Below are positions 18,312 through 26,169 of a DNA stretch of 64,000 nucleotides, piece after piece; position 1 is the stretch's first letter, and each line of letters opens with the position of its first letter. The translations under genes were made by a program, and so were the position numbers. Location: the NCBI RefSeq assembly GCF_030161575.1, contig NZ_BSUL01000001.1:1527809-1591808 (forward strand), in the 5' to 3' direction. The notes beneath the pieces were generated by a model. It was given only the letters and a program-made list of their open reading frames with translations, did no database searches and was not told the DNA's origin. The stretch is from Arenivirga flava. Lineage in GTDB: Bacteria > Actinomycetota > Actinomycetes > Actinomycetales > Microbacteriaceae.

Positions 18312-19036
18312 ATGAGCGACGCCGACTGGGCGCCGGTGCAGCGCCTGCGCGCGCACGAGCAGGTCATGACGCAGATCGAGGAGCGCATCCTCGACGGCCG
18401 CCTCGGCGCCGGGGACCATCTGCCGAGCGAGCGCGATCTCGCCGCCGCGCTCGGCGTCTCCCGTCCCTCGCTGCGCGAGAGCCTGCGCGTGCTCGAGGCT
18501 CTGGGCCTGCTCGAGGTGCGCCGAGGCGGCGGCCCGGAGGAGGCGCGAAGCTGGTCACGGAGCCCGGCAGCGGCCTCGTCGACCTGCTGCGCCTGCAGCT
18601 CGCCCTCGGCCACTTCGACCAGCGCGACGTGCTGCGCACCCGCCTCGCGCTCGAGACCTGGAGCTGCAGCGAGGCGGCGCTGCACGCCAGCGCCGAGGAC
18701 CATGCGGAGCTCGCGGCGATCCTCGACGAGATGGACCGGCCCGGCATCGGCACGGGTGACTTCAACCGTCTCGACGCCGCCTTCCACGTGCGCATCGCCG
18801 CATCGAGCGGCAACCTGCTCACCGGGCATCTGATGAGCTCGCTTCGCGGCGCCATCAACCGCCAGATGATCGACGCCTACGCGACGCTCGAGGACTGGCA
18901 GCGCACCGCCGAGACGGTGCGCTCCGAGCACCGGGCCATCCTCGCCGCCATCGTCGCCGGCGACGCCGACGCGGCCTCGCGCGCCGTCCGCGAGCACATC
19001 GAGAGCTTCTGGGCCCTGGGCCGCATCGCCGACTGA
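18312..19036 (+). CDS. GntR/FadR-family regulator (frame broken by one base)
   Basis: FadR-subfamily repressor: winged helix with LPSERDLAAALGVSRPSLRE (residues 38-57), then an FCD effector domain with conserved Arg/Asp/His features (DFNRLDAAFHVRIAASSGN). As sequenced, the frame changes after RRGGGPEE. Adding one G to the GG at 18542-18543 gives GPEEGAKLVTEPGSGLVDLL and a full protein of about 241 residues. It probably binds TGGTCTGACCA at 16829 and 22953, controlling copy B and the TRAP operon. ATG preceded by GAAGGGGG. Confidence 0.85.
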
Positions 19037-19059
19037 GCCCGCCCGGCGGGCCGGACGAG

Positions 19060-19101
19060 CGGATGCGGGCGGCCGGCGCGCCCGCCGACCACCCGCATCC
19101 G
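19060..19101. terminator. Hairpin between convergent GntR and dehydrogenase genes
   Basis: CGGATGCGGG (19060-19069) pairs with CCCGCATCCG (19092-19101) around a 22-base GC-rich loop that can fold further. Positioned to serve both converging genes. Confidence 0.6.
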
Positions 19102-19110
19102 TGCCTGCGA

Positions 19111-19970
19111 CTAGCGGTAGGTCTGCACCACCTGAGAGTCGTCGGCGCTCCCCCAGCCGCGCTCGGCGGCGAGGGCGAAGCGGTCGCGTGCGGCGATGAG
19201 CACCGGGAGGTCGATCCCCACTGACTCCGCGGCGCTCGCGACGAGACCGCTGTCCTTCACGAAGATGCCCACCGTGCTGGAGACCTCCTCAGGCTCGGCG
19301 AGCATCCGCGAGCCCCGGTCGCCGAGCATCCACGAGGCGCCTGCGCCGGCGCCGACGAGGTCGAGCACCGCCGCCGCGTCCAGCCCGAGGCCCTCGGCGA
19401 GCGCCACGGCCTCGGCGGCGGCCACGAGGTGCACCGAGCAGAGCAGCTGATTGATCACCTTGACCGCCTGGCCGGCACCGAGCGATGCGCCGACGGTCGC
19501 CGGGGTGCCCAGCGCCTCGAGCACGGATCGCGCCGCGGTGAGGTCGTCCTCGTGGCCGGCGGCGAAGATCCGCAGCCGGGCAGCCCGGGCGCCGGTGACG
19601 CCGCCTGTGACGGGGGCGTCGACGAGCCAGGCACCCGCGGACTCGAGGCGCGCGCCGTCGCGGCGCACCGCATCCGGGCCGACCGTGCTCATGACGATCC
19701 AGAGCTGGTGCTCGACGTCGCCCTCGAGGGCCGCGTCGACCACGGCGGTCAGCTGCTCGGCGGTAGCCACCATGACCACGGTCACCGGCGAGGCCGGCGC
19801 CTCGGCGAGCGCCGCGACCACGGGGAGTCCGGAGGAGGCCGCGCGATCGCGCGCGGCCTCCCGGGCTCCACCCCGGTCACGGCGAACCCCGCGGCCTGCA
19901 ATCGCTGCGCCATCGGGAGACCGATGGCGCCGACCCCGATGAAGCGGACATCGGGTCGGGGGTCGGCCAT
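19111..19970 (-). CDS. Beta-hydroxyacid dehydrogenase, second copy (frame broken by one base)
   Basis: 3-hydroxyisobutyrate dehydrogenase-family enzyme with RFIGVGAIGLPMAQRL near the N terminus, DAPVTGGVTGARAARL substrate motif and GQAVKVINQLL with the catalytic Lys. The frame breaks near residue 35; adding one C to the run at 19860-19862 gives TGVEPGEAARDRAASSGLP and a continuous protein of about 286 residues. It starts four to seven bases after dctP stops, so it is the last gene of the TRAP operon. This links the transporter to an oxidative first or second step. Confidence 0.85.
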
Positions 19971-19974
19971 CACG

Positions 19975-20982
19975 TCAGCCCTGGATGCGCGAGATCCACT
20001 CGCGTACCTGCTCCGGCTGGCCGTCGCGGATGCCCTGGGTGGCCTCGACCCACGCGTCGCGGTCGGTGATGTCGTTGAACACGGCGCCGCCGTCGACGAG
20101 CTGCTGCTCGTAGTCCGCGAAGCTCGCGATCGTGTCCGCGGTGTACTCCTCGCCGACCTGGTCCGCGGCGTCGCGGATGATCGCCTGGTACTCCTCGGGC
20201 AGGCCGGCGAGCGCCTCGCCCCAGTACAGGAAGTGGTAGTTCGCGTACATGTGGCTCGTCCGGGCGATGTTCGGTGCCACCTCGTGGATGGAGTTGAACA
20301 GGATCGCGTCGAGCGGGTTCTCCTGGCCGTCGAGCACGCCCGACTCGAGCGCCGAGTAGACCTCGTTGAACGGCAGCGCCTCGGCGCGGGCGCCCAGCGC
20401 CTCCCAGGTGGCGAGCATCGTGTTCGCGCTCGGGGTGCGGATGGTCAGCCCGTCCACGTCGCCGAGCTCGGTCACCGGCTCCTTCGTGGTGAGCTCGCGC
20501 GGACCGCGGTACAGGTTGCCGAGGATGTCGTATCCGGTAGCGTCGGTGATCGCGGTCTTGATCTCGTCGCCCAGCTCGCCGTCCCAGACCTCGAAGAACT
20601 GGTCCTCGCCGTCGTAGAGGAAGGGTGTGGTCTCGACGCTCGCGAGGTCGCTGTACGTCTCGAGCGAGAGCAGCGATTCGATGACGATGTCGATGGTGCC
20701 GAGCTGCTGGCCCTCGATCATCTCCTCCCAGGTGCCGAGCGTCGACGATGCGTGCACCTCGACGGTGATGTCGCCGTCCGACGCCTCCTCGACGAGCTCG
20801 GCGAGCCGGAGAGCGGCCGTCTGGCGGGGGTCGGTCTCGCTGCCGGCGTGGCCGAGGACGAGCGTGACGGGCTCGCCGGCCTCGGCGCCGCCCCCGCCTC
20901 CTCCGCCGCCGCCGGTGCAGCCGGTGAGGGCCATGGCTCCGGCGGCGAGGCCGGCGATGAGGATGATGCGCTTCTTCTTCAT
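19975..20982 (-). CDS. dctP: TRAP transporter solute-binding lipoprotein DctP
   Basis: Extracytoplasmic receptor of a TRAP carboxylate transporter, 335 residues. Lipoprotein signal peptide with lipobox ALTGC (Cys22) followed by a poly-Gly linker. The mature domain shows the DctP fold with LTIRTPSANTMLATWEALGA, whose Arg normally clamps the substrate carboxylate, and ALESGVLDGQENPLDAI. AAGGAAG precedes the ATG. Order dctQ-dctM-dctP-dehydrogenase. The ligand is very likely an organic or sugar acid, exact identity unknown. Confidence 0.93.
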   Translation of the reverse strand: MKKKRIILIAGLAAGAMALTGCTGGGGGGGGGAEAGEPVTLVLGHAGSETDPRQTAALRLAELVEEASDGDITVEVHASSTLGTWEEMIEGQQLGTIDIVIESLLSLETYSDLASVETTPFLYDGEDQFFEVWDGELGDEIKTAITDATGYDILGNLYRGPRELTTKEPVTELGDVDGLTIRTPSANTMLATWEALGARAEALPFNEVYSALESGVLDGQENPLDAILFNSIHEVAPNIARTSHMYANYHFLYWGEALAGLPEEYQAIIRDAADQVGEEYTADTIASFADYEQQLVDGGAVFNDITDRDAWVEATQGIRDGQPEQVREWISRIQG

Positions 20983-21023
20983 GATCACTTCCTTGTGTCG
21001 TGAACTGCAGGGGATGGTCGGGG

Positions 21024-22342
21024 TCAGCCGAGCAGCAGGTTCGGCAGGAACAGGGAGATCTGCGGCACGAACGTGATGAGCAGCAGGAACGCGATGCCGG
21101 CGATGAGGAACGGGGCCACCGCCCTGATCGCCTTCACCATCGACACCTTCGCGAGCTCTGCGGAGAGCATGAGCCCGATGCCGACCGGCGGCGTCAGCAG
21201 GCCGACACTGAGGTTGACGACGATGATGATGCCGAGGTGCACCGGATCGACGCCCATAGAGGTGGCGACCGGGTAGAGGATCGGGGTCAGGATGATCAGC
21301 GCCGCGTTCGCCTCGATGAACATGCCGACGACGAGCAGTACGGCGTTGATCAGCAGCAGCAGGACGATCGGGTTCTCGGTGATCGTGAAGATCGCCTCGG
21401 CGGCCATCTGCGGCACGAGGCCCGAGGTCAGCGCCCACGAGTAGATCTGCGCAGCCGAGAGCACGAGCATGATGAGGCCCACGATGAGCGTCGAGTCGGC
21501 GAGCGCGTAGACGAGCCGTTTGATGCTGAGCTCCCGGTACACCGCGAAGCCGACCACGAGGGCGTACACCACGGCGATCGCGGCAGCCTCCGTGGGGGTG
21601 AAGACGCCGAAGCGGATGCCGCCGAGGATGAGCACCGGCAGCAGCAGCGCAGGCAGCGCCTTCCACAGCGACGGCAGGAACTTCGGACGGTCCTCCTTGG
21701 GCGTCATGCCGATGCGCGCCTTGTCCTGCGCGATCGCGATCGCCTCCTTGGTGAAGCCGAGCCTCTTCACCGTGAAGTGGATCAGGACCATGAGCATCAG
21801 CACGTAGAGGACCGCGGGCACGATGCCGGCAAAGAACAGCGCGCCGATCGAGGTGCCGCTGACCACTCCGTAGACGATCATCGTGATGCTCGGAGGCATG
21901 ATCGGGTCGACCACCGGGGCTGCGGCCATCACCGCGGAGGCGTACTCGGGGCGGTACTTGCGCTGCTTCATCGCCGGGATGAGGATGCGGCCCAGGCTCG
22001 AGACGCTCGCCACGGCTGATCCCGAGATGCCACCGAAGAACAGCGAGCTGAGCACCGTCGTCTGAGCGATGCCGCCGCGCAGGCCGCCGACGATCGAGTC
22101 CGCCAGATCGAGCATCCGCTTCGTCATACCGCCCTCGTTCATGACCGCACCGGCCAGGACGAACAGCGGGATCGCGAGCAGCGGGAAGGGGTGATGCCCG
22201 CGATGATGCGCTGCGGACCGATCGTGAGGGGCACGTCGGTGACCAGCACCAGCGCCACGAAGGACGCCGCGACGAGCGCGAAGCCGATGGGGACGCGCAG
22301 CAGCATCGCCACGCCGAAGTTGCCGAGCAGCCAAGCACCCAT
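21024..22342 (-). CDS. dctM: TRAP transporter large permease DctM (frame broken by one base)
   Basis: Twelve-helix large membrane subunit, about 439 residues after correction. The N terminus GAWLLGNFGVAMLLRVPIG and the rest (IPLFVLAGAVMNEGGMTKRM onward) are in different frames; adding one base to the GGGG at 22188-22191 joins them as AGITPFPLLAIPLF. Typical DctM motifs include FFGGISGSAVASVSSLGRIL and MPPSITMIVYG. Sodium-driven import is known for the family. It begins two bases after dctQ ends. Confidence 0.9.
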
Positions 22343-22344
22343 GG

Positions 22345-22922
22345 TTACAGCTCTCCCTTGATCACGATGACGTCGTCGGGCTGGAACAGGACCTTGGCCT
22401 GCAGCGGGTCCTCCCCCGTTCGGCGTGGAAGGTCCTCCACCACGCCTCGATCGCGAAGAGCAGCGAGAACGCGCAACCCACGGGCACGGCGAGCGAGACC
22501 CAGCCCATGGGCAGCCCGAGGCCGGGCATCGTGCGGCGCCAGGCCGGGCCGAGCGCCTCGAGGCCGAACCATACGAGCGCGGCCAGGGCGCCGACGACGA
22601 CCAGCGCGGCGAGGGTGTCGACGGTACGGACCAGCCAACGGCGGTAGGGGACGAACTCCCAGATGTCGAGGAGCATGTGCCGGCCGCGCCGCACGCCGAG
22701 TGCGATCGCGATCATCGCGAGCCACACGAAGGCGTACGAGGCCAGTTCGCTCGTCCACGCGGACGGCGTCGAGGTGACGTAGCGGGCGATCACCTGCCAG
22801 GTGACGGCGAAGACCACCGTCAAAAGCAGGAGGATGCCCGCGATCTGCAGGGTTCGGTCGAGGGCCGCGAGGACCTTGTCGACCACGGTCGAGATGCTGA
22901 TGATCGCTCCTTTGCGATTCAT
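22345..22922 (-). CDS. dctQ: TRAP transporter small permease DctQ (frame broken by one base)
   Basis: Small membrane subunit of about 192 residues with four hydrophobic helices (TLQIAGILLLLTVVFAVTWQ; YAFVWLAMIAIALGV; VDTLAALVVVGALAALVW; VSLAVPVGCAFSLLFAIEAWW). Adding one base to CCCCC at 22413-22417 yields the C terminus RGEDPLQAKVLFQPDDVIV and a stop at 22345. First gene of the TRAP operon; a FadR-type operator is centred 37 bases before its ATG. Confidence 0.87.
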
Positions 22923-22952
22923 GAGGGGGTCCCTCGGCCATTCCGTTAGACT

Positions 22953-22968
22953 TTGGTCTGACCATCTG
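22953..22968. promoter_or_regulatory. FadR-type GntR operator of the TRAP operon
   Basis: TTGGTCTGACCATCTG, identical over 16 bases to 16829-16844, with core palindrome TGGTCTGACCA at 22954-22964. The position upstream of dctQ fits a repressor site. Confidence 0.78.
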
Positions 22969-23067
22969 GCGTTACCCGATGATGATGGAGGGGGCCGGCC
23001 GCGTCAATCCCTCCGACGGAGGGACTGAGCCGTGATCGAGCCGGCCTCGAGCGCCGCGAAAAGCAAG

Positions 23068-23081
23068 TGTAACCGATTCCA
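23068..23081. promoter_or_regulatory. LacI-type operator 3
   Basis: TGTAACCGATTCCA, followed by CTTTGTTC, resembles operator 1 at 15689 both in the palindrome and in its downstream bases. It lies between dctQ (146 bases away) and the GntR gene at 23224, and could act on either. Confidence 0.65.
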
Positions 23082-23136
23082 CTTTGTTCACCTAGGAAGG
23101 CCTAATGCGAGCTGCGGTCATTGCAGCACGCCGCGG

Positions 23137-23150
23137 GTTGAACTGTCAAC
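23137..23150. promoter_or_regulatory. Possible GntR autoregulatory palindrome
   Basis: GTTGA-ACTG-TCAAC, arms of 5 bp, lies 74 bases before the GntR start at 23224. Weak evidence, position only. Confidence 0.3.
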
Positions 23151-23223
23151 AATCGAGCACCTCGACGTCCTGCGTCTAGAGTCGAAGCGCACGGCACCGG
23201 GGACGGCCGGCACGGAAGGGATC

Positions 23224-23911
23224 ATGGCAGCCAGCAGGGTCAGCGCGCTCAGCACGATCGGCAACGTCGACAGGAAGACGCTCCGCGAGCTCACGCTCGC
23301 CCGAGTGCGCGAGGCGATCGCCGACGGGCAGCTGCCTCCGGGCACGCACCTCGCCGAGATCGAGCTCAGCGAGGCGCTCTCGGTGAGCCGCGGCACCCTG
23401 CGCGAGGCGCTGCGGCACCTCCAGCAGGAGGGGCTGCTGCAGGCCGACAGCCGCGGTCGGCTGACCGTGCGCGTGGTCACGGCGGAGGAGGTGCACGACA
23501 TCTTCAGCGTGCGCGCCGCGCTCGAGGCGCTCGCCTTCGAGGAGATCTGCCGCCGCGACGACCGGGGAGATCGTCGCCGAGCTGCGCGCGCTGCTCGCCC
23601 CGCTCGCGGACCCCGCGGTGCCCCTGCCCGAGAAGCTCGAGGCGGACCTGCTCTTCCACCGCGCCCTCTGCCGGCTCAGCGGCAATGCGACGCTCTACGG
23701 CGCCTGGCAGAGCGTCAGCGGCCTCGCCCGCGCCTCCATCACCGCAGCCGGCAGCGTCAACGCGCTCACCAACATGTCGCACGACCGGCACGCGCCGATC
23801 GTGGCGCTGCTGGAGCGCGGCGACGTGGAGGCCGGACGTCTCTTCCTGCGGCAGCACATGCACGAGGCCGCGGAGCGCATCCTGGCCGATCTGGCCGCCG
23901 GCTCGGACTGA
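23224..23911 (+). CDS. GntR/FadR-family regulator (frame broken by one base)
   Basis: Second FadR-type regulator of the cluster. Winged helix residues about 20-85 (LSEALSVSRGTLREALRHLQ), then an FCD-like ligand domain. Adding one G to GGGG at 23564-23567 restores RRDDRGEIVAELRALLAPLA and a protein of about 229 residues ending at 23911. GGAAGGG precedes the ATG by three bases. Divergent from the TRAP operon, so either that operon or the neighbouring monooxygenase is its probable target. Confidence 0.85.
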
Positions 23912-23932
23912 GCCGCGCCGGCGACCGTCAGG

Positions 23933-24250
23933 TCAGAGCGCGCCCTTGACGGCGTCGCCGACGGGGATCGGCACCAGGCGGGTGACCTCGACCGGAGCGG
24001 CGAGCAGCCCGTCGTTCGCGACGTTCAGGTCGGCGACCGGCCGGCCGGCACCGTGCGCGTCGAGCAGCTCGGCGCTCGTCCACTTCTCGATCATGACGAT
24101 CGAGCCGTCGGGCGCATCGGTGATGGCGTACAGCTCGCATCCCTCCTCCTCGTGCACGAGCGGGATGGCGACGCGCAGGTTGGCCAGCACCTCCTCGCGC
24201 TTGCCGGGCAGCGGGCGGAAGATCGCGGTGACGTTGATGGGCTCGGACAT
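23933..24250 (-). CDS. Antibiotic biosynthesis monooxygenase (ABM)-domain protein
   Basis: Small dimeric ferredoxin-like (ABM/YgiN/DUF1330-like) protein, 105 residues, with NVTAIFRPLPGKREEVLANL at the N terminus, HEEEGCELYAITDA and IVMIEKWTSAELLDAH. Members include quinol monooxygenases and sugar-acid accessory enzymes; the reaction here is unknown. Start ATG 24250 with AGGAGAGG upstream. Convergent with the GntR gene. The LacI-type operator at 24302 lies 52 bases upstream, placing it in the cluster regulon. Confidence 0.82.
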   Translation of the reverse strand: MSEPINVTAIFRPLPGKREEVLANLRVAIPLVHEEEGCELYAITDAPDGSIVMIEKWTSAELLDAHGAGRPVADLNVANDGLLAAPVEVTRLVPIPVGDAVKGAL

Positions 24251-24301
24251 GCCTCTCCTTCGAAGTGCGGCGAGTGGGACTCGTCTCCACACTACCGGTG
24301 G

Positions 24302-24315
24302 TGGAAACGGTTAAC
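24302..24315. promoter_or_regulatory. LacI-type operator 4
   Basis: TGGAAACGGTTAAC has a perfect left half of the TGGAAACGnTTCCA motif. It sits between the divergent ABM gene and gnd, able to control both. Confidence 0.55.
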
Positions 24316-24400
24316 CCGGCGACTCGTCCCGGCCTGCGCTCGGCCCGGTCCCCTAGTCTGATCCCGGGATCCCCACCCCCGTCGAACAGGAGCAGCAACC

Positions 24401-25849
24401 GTGTCGCAAGCCAAGGCAAATATCGGCGTGATCGGCCTCGCCGTGATGGGCTCGAACCTCGCCCGGAACCTCGCGAGCCGCGAAGGCAACACCGTGGCGG
24501 TGTTCAACCGCTCGTACGAGAAGACCGAGACGCTCCTCAGCGAGCACCCCGAGGCAGAGTTCGTGCCGGCGAAGACCTACGAGGAGTTCGCCGCCTCGCT
24601 CACCACCCCGCGCACCGCCATCATCATGGTGCAGGCCGGTCGCGGCACCGATGCCGTGATCGACGAGCTCACCCGCGTGTTCGAGCCGGGCGACATCATC
24701 GTCGACGGCGGCAACGCGCTCTTCACGGACACCATCCGCCGCGAGAAGGCCGTGCGCGAGACCGGCATCAACTTCGTCGGCGCCGGCATCTCCGGCGGCG
24801 AGGAGGGCGCGCTCAAGGGCCCGTCGATCATGCCCGGCGGCTCGGCCGAGGCGTGGCAGACCCTCGGACCGATCCTCGAGGGCATCGCCGCGGTCGCCGA
24901 GGGCGAGCCGTGCGTGACCCACGTCGGCACCGACGGCGCCGGCCACTTCGTGAAGATGATCCACAACGGCATCGAGTACGCGGACATGCAGCTCATCGCC
25001 GAGGCCTACGACCTCATCCGCCGTGGCACCGGCAAGAGCCCGGCCGAGATCGCGGACGTCTTCGCCGAGTGGAACCGCGGCGACCTCGAGTCGTACCTCA
25101 TCGAGATCACGGCCGAGGTGCTGCGTCAGGTCGATGCCGAGACCGGCCAGCCGCTGGTCGACGTCATCCTCGATCAGGCCGGCGCCAAGGGCACCGGCGC
25201 CTGGACCGTCAAGAGCGCGCTCGACCTGGGCATCCCGGTCTCGGGCATCGCCGAGGCCGTCTTCGCCCGCTCGCTGTCGTCGAAGCCGGCCCAGCGCGCC
25301 GCCGCAGGCGATCTGCCCGGCCCCGAGGCCGCCTGGGCCGTCGACGATGCCGACGCCTTCATCGAGGATGTGCGCCTGGCGCTCTACGCCTCGAAGATCG
25401 TCGCCTACTCGCAGGGCTTCGACGAGATCATCGCCGGTGCGCAGGAGTACGGCTGGGAGATCGAGAAGGGCGAGGTCGCCAAGCTCTGGCGCGGCGGCTG
25501 CATCATCCGCGCCCGCTTCCTCAACCGCATCACCGAGGCCTACGCCGAGGACCCGGAGCTGGTCGCACTGCTGACCGCGCCGTTCTTCCGCGAGGTGCTC
25601 GTCGGCGGCCAGGAGGCCTGGCGTCGCGTGGTCGTCGCCGCGACCCAGGCGGGCATCCCCGCCCCGGCCTTCAGCTCGTCGCTGGCCTACTACGACGGCC
25701 TGCGCGCCGAGCGGCTGCCCGCCGCGCTCGTGCAGGGCCAGCGCGACTTCTTCGGCGCGCACACCTACAAGCGCGTCGACAAGGAGGGCACGTTCCACAC
25801 GCTGTGGAGCGGCGACCGCAGCGAGATCAGCGCCGTCGACAGCCACTGA
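24401..25849 (+). CDS. gnd: 6-phosphogluconate dehydrogenase (decarboxylating)
   Basis: Oxidises 6-phosphogluconate to ribulose 5-phosphate in the pentose phosphate pathway. 482 residues, the length of the homodimeric long form. Contains GLAVMGSNLARNL, the substrate loop GAGISGGEEGALKGPSIMPG and the catalytic HVGTDGAGHFVKMIHNGIEY. GTG start with AGGAG upstream. Its location next to gntK/gntP makes a gluconate-to-pentose route, and a LacI-type operator 86 bases upstream hints at joint control with the acid cluster. A strong terminator follows at 25879. Confidence 0.95.
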   Translation: MSQAKANIGVIGLAVMGSNLARNLASREGNTVAVFNRSYEKTETLLSEHPEAEFVPAKTYEEFAASLTTPRTAIIMVQAGRGTDAVIDELTRVFEPGDIIVDGGNALFTDTIRREKAVRETGINFVGAGISGGEEGALKGPSIMPGGSAEAWQTLGPILEGIAAVAEGEPCVTHVGTDGAGHFVKMIHNGIEYADMQLIAEAYDLIRRGTGKSPAEIADVFAEWNRGDLESYLIEITAEVLRQVDAETGQPLVDVILDQAGAKGTGAWTVKSALDLGIPVSGIAEAVFARSLSSKPAQRAAAGDLPGPEAAWAVDDADAFIEDVRLALYASKIVAYSQGFDEIIAGAQEYGWEIEKGEVAKLWRGGCIIRARFLNRITEAYAEDPELVALLTAPFFREVLVGGQEAWRRVVVAATQAGIPAPAFSSSLAYYDGLRAERLPAALVQGQRDFFGAHTYKRVDKEGTFHTLWSGDRSEISAVDSH

Positions 25850-25878
25850 CGACGGCCGGCCCCCACGGGGCGAGCGGA

Positions 25879-25905
25879 GGGGCGGGGCCGGTTCGGCCCC
25901 GCCCC
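25879..25905 (+). terminator. Terminator of gnd
   Basis: Perfect 12-bp stem GGGGCGGGGCCG/CGGCCCCGCCCC with a 3-base loop, 30 bases after the gnd stop, followed by TTCGTCG. Confidence 0.8.
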
Positions 25906-25907
25906 TT

Positions 25908-25980
25908 CGTCGTGCGCGGGGCTGGGCGGGCTCGGCTCCGCTCCTCCGTCGTGCGCGGGGCTGGGCGGGCTCGGCTCCGC
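25908..25980. repeat. Tandem GC-rich direct repeat, 39-bp period
   Basis: Two identical 34-base blocks, 25908-25941 and 25947-25980, each beginning CGTCGTGCGCGGGGCTGGGC. They lie in the 320-base gap between gnd and gntK, which holds no gene. Further short repeats (GGTGGGTGAGGCTGCGAGCA, twice) follow at about 26092-26140. Confidence 0.7.
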
Positions 25981-26026
25981 GGTCGCGCGCCGGCTCGGCC
26001 TCGTCAGACGCATCCGCCAGTGCTTC

Positions 26027-26086
26027 GGGGCGCTTCGACGACACTGGGGCGCGCGGGCGCATGCCCCACTGTCGCCGAAGCGCCCC
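26027..26086. repeat. Dispersed palindromic element (family C), copy 1
   Basis: A 60-base hairpin: GGGGCGCTTCG/CGAAGCGCCCC (11 bp), then CGACA/TGTCG and TGGGGC/GCCCCA separated by single mismatches, loop GCGCGGGCGCAT. A closely similar sequence in reverse orientation is at 52869-52918. Confidence 0.75.
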
Positions 26087-26169
26087 AAACCCGGTGGGTG
26101 AGGCTGCGAGCAGGCCGGTGGGTGAGGCTGCGAGCAACCCAGCAGTCGAGGCTGCGAGCAGGCCGGGGC

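Noticed and set aside
13426..24250. Known L-threonate/D-erythronate (ltn/otn/den) pathway
   Set aside because: No DUF1537 kinase, aldolase or isomerase of those routes is present.
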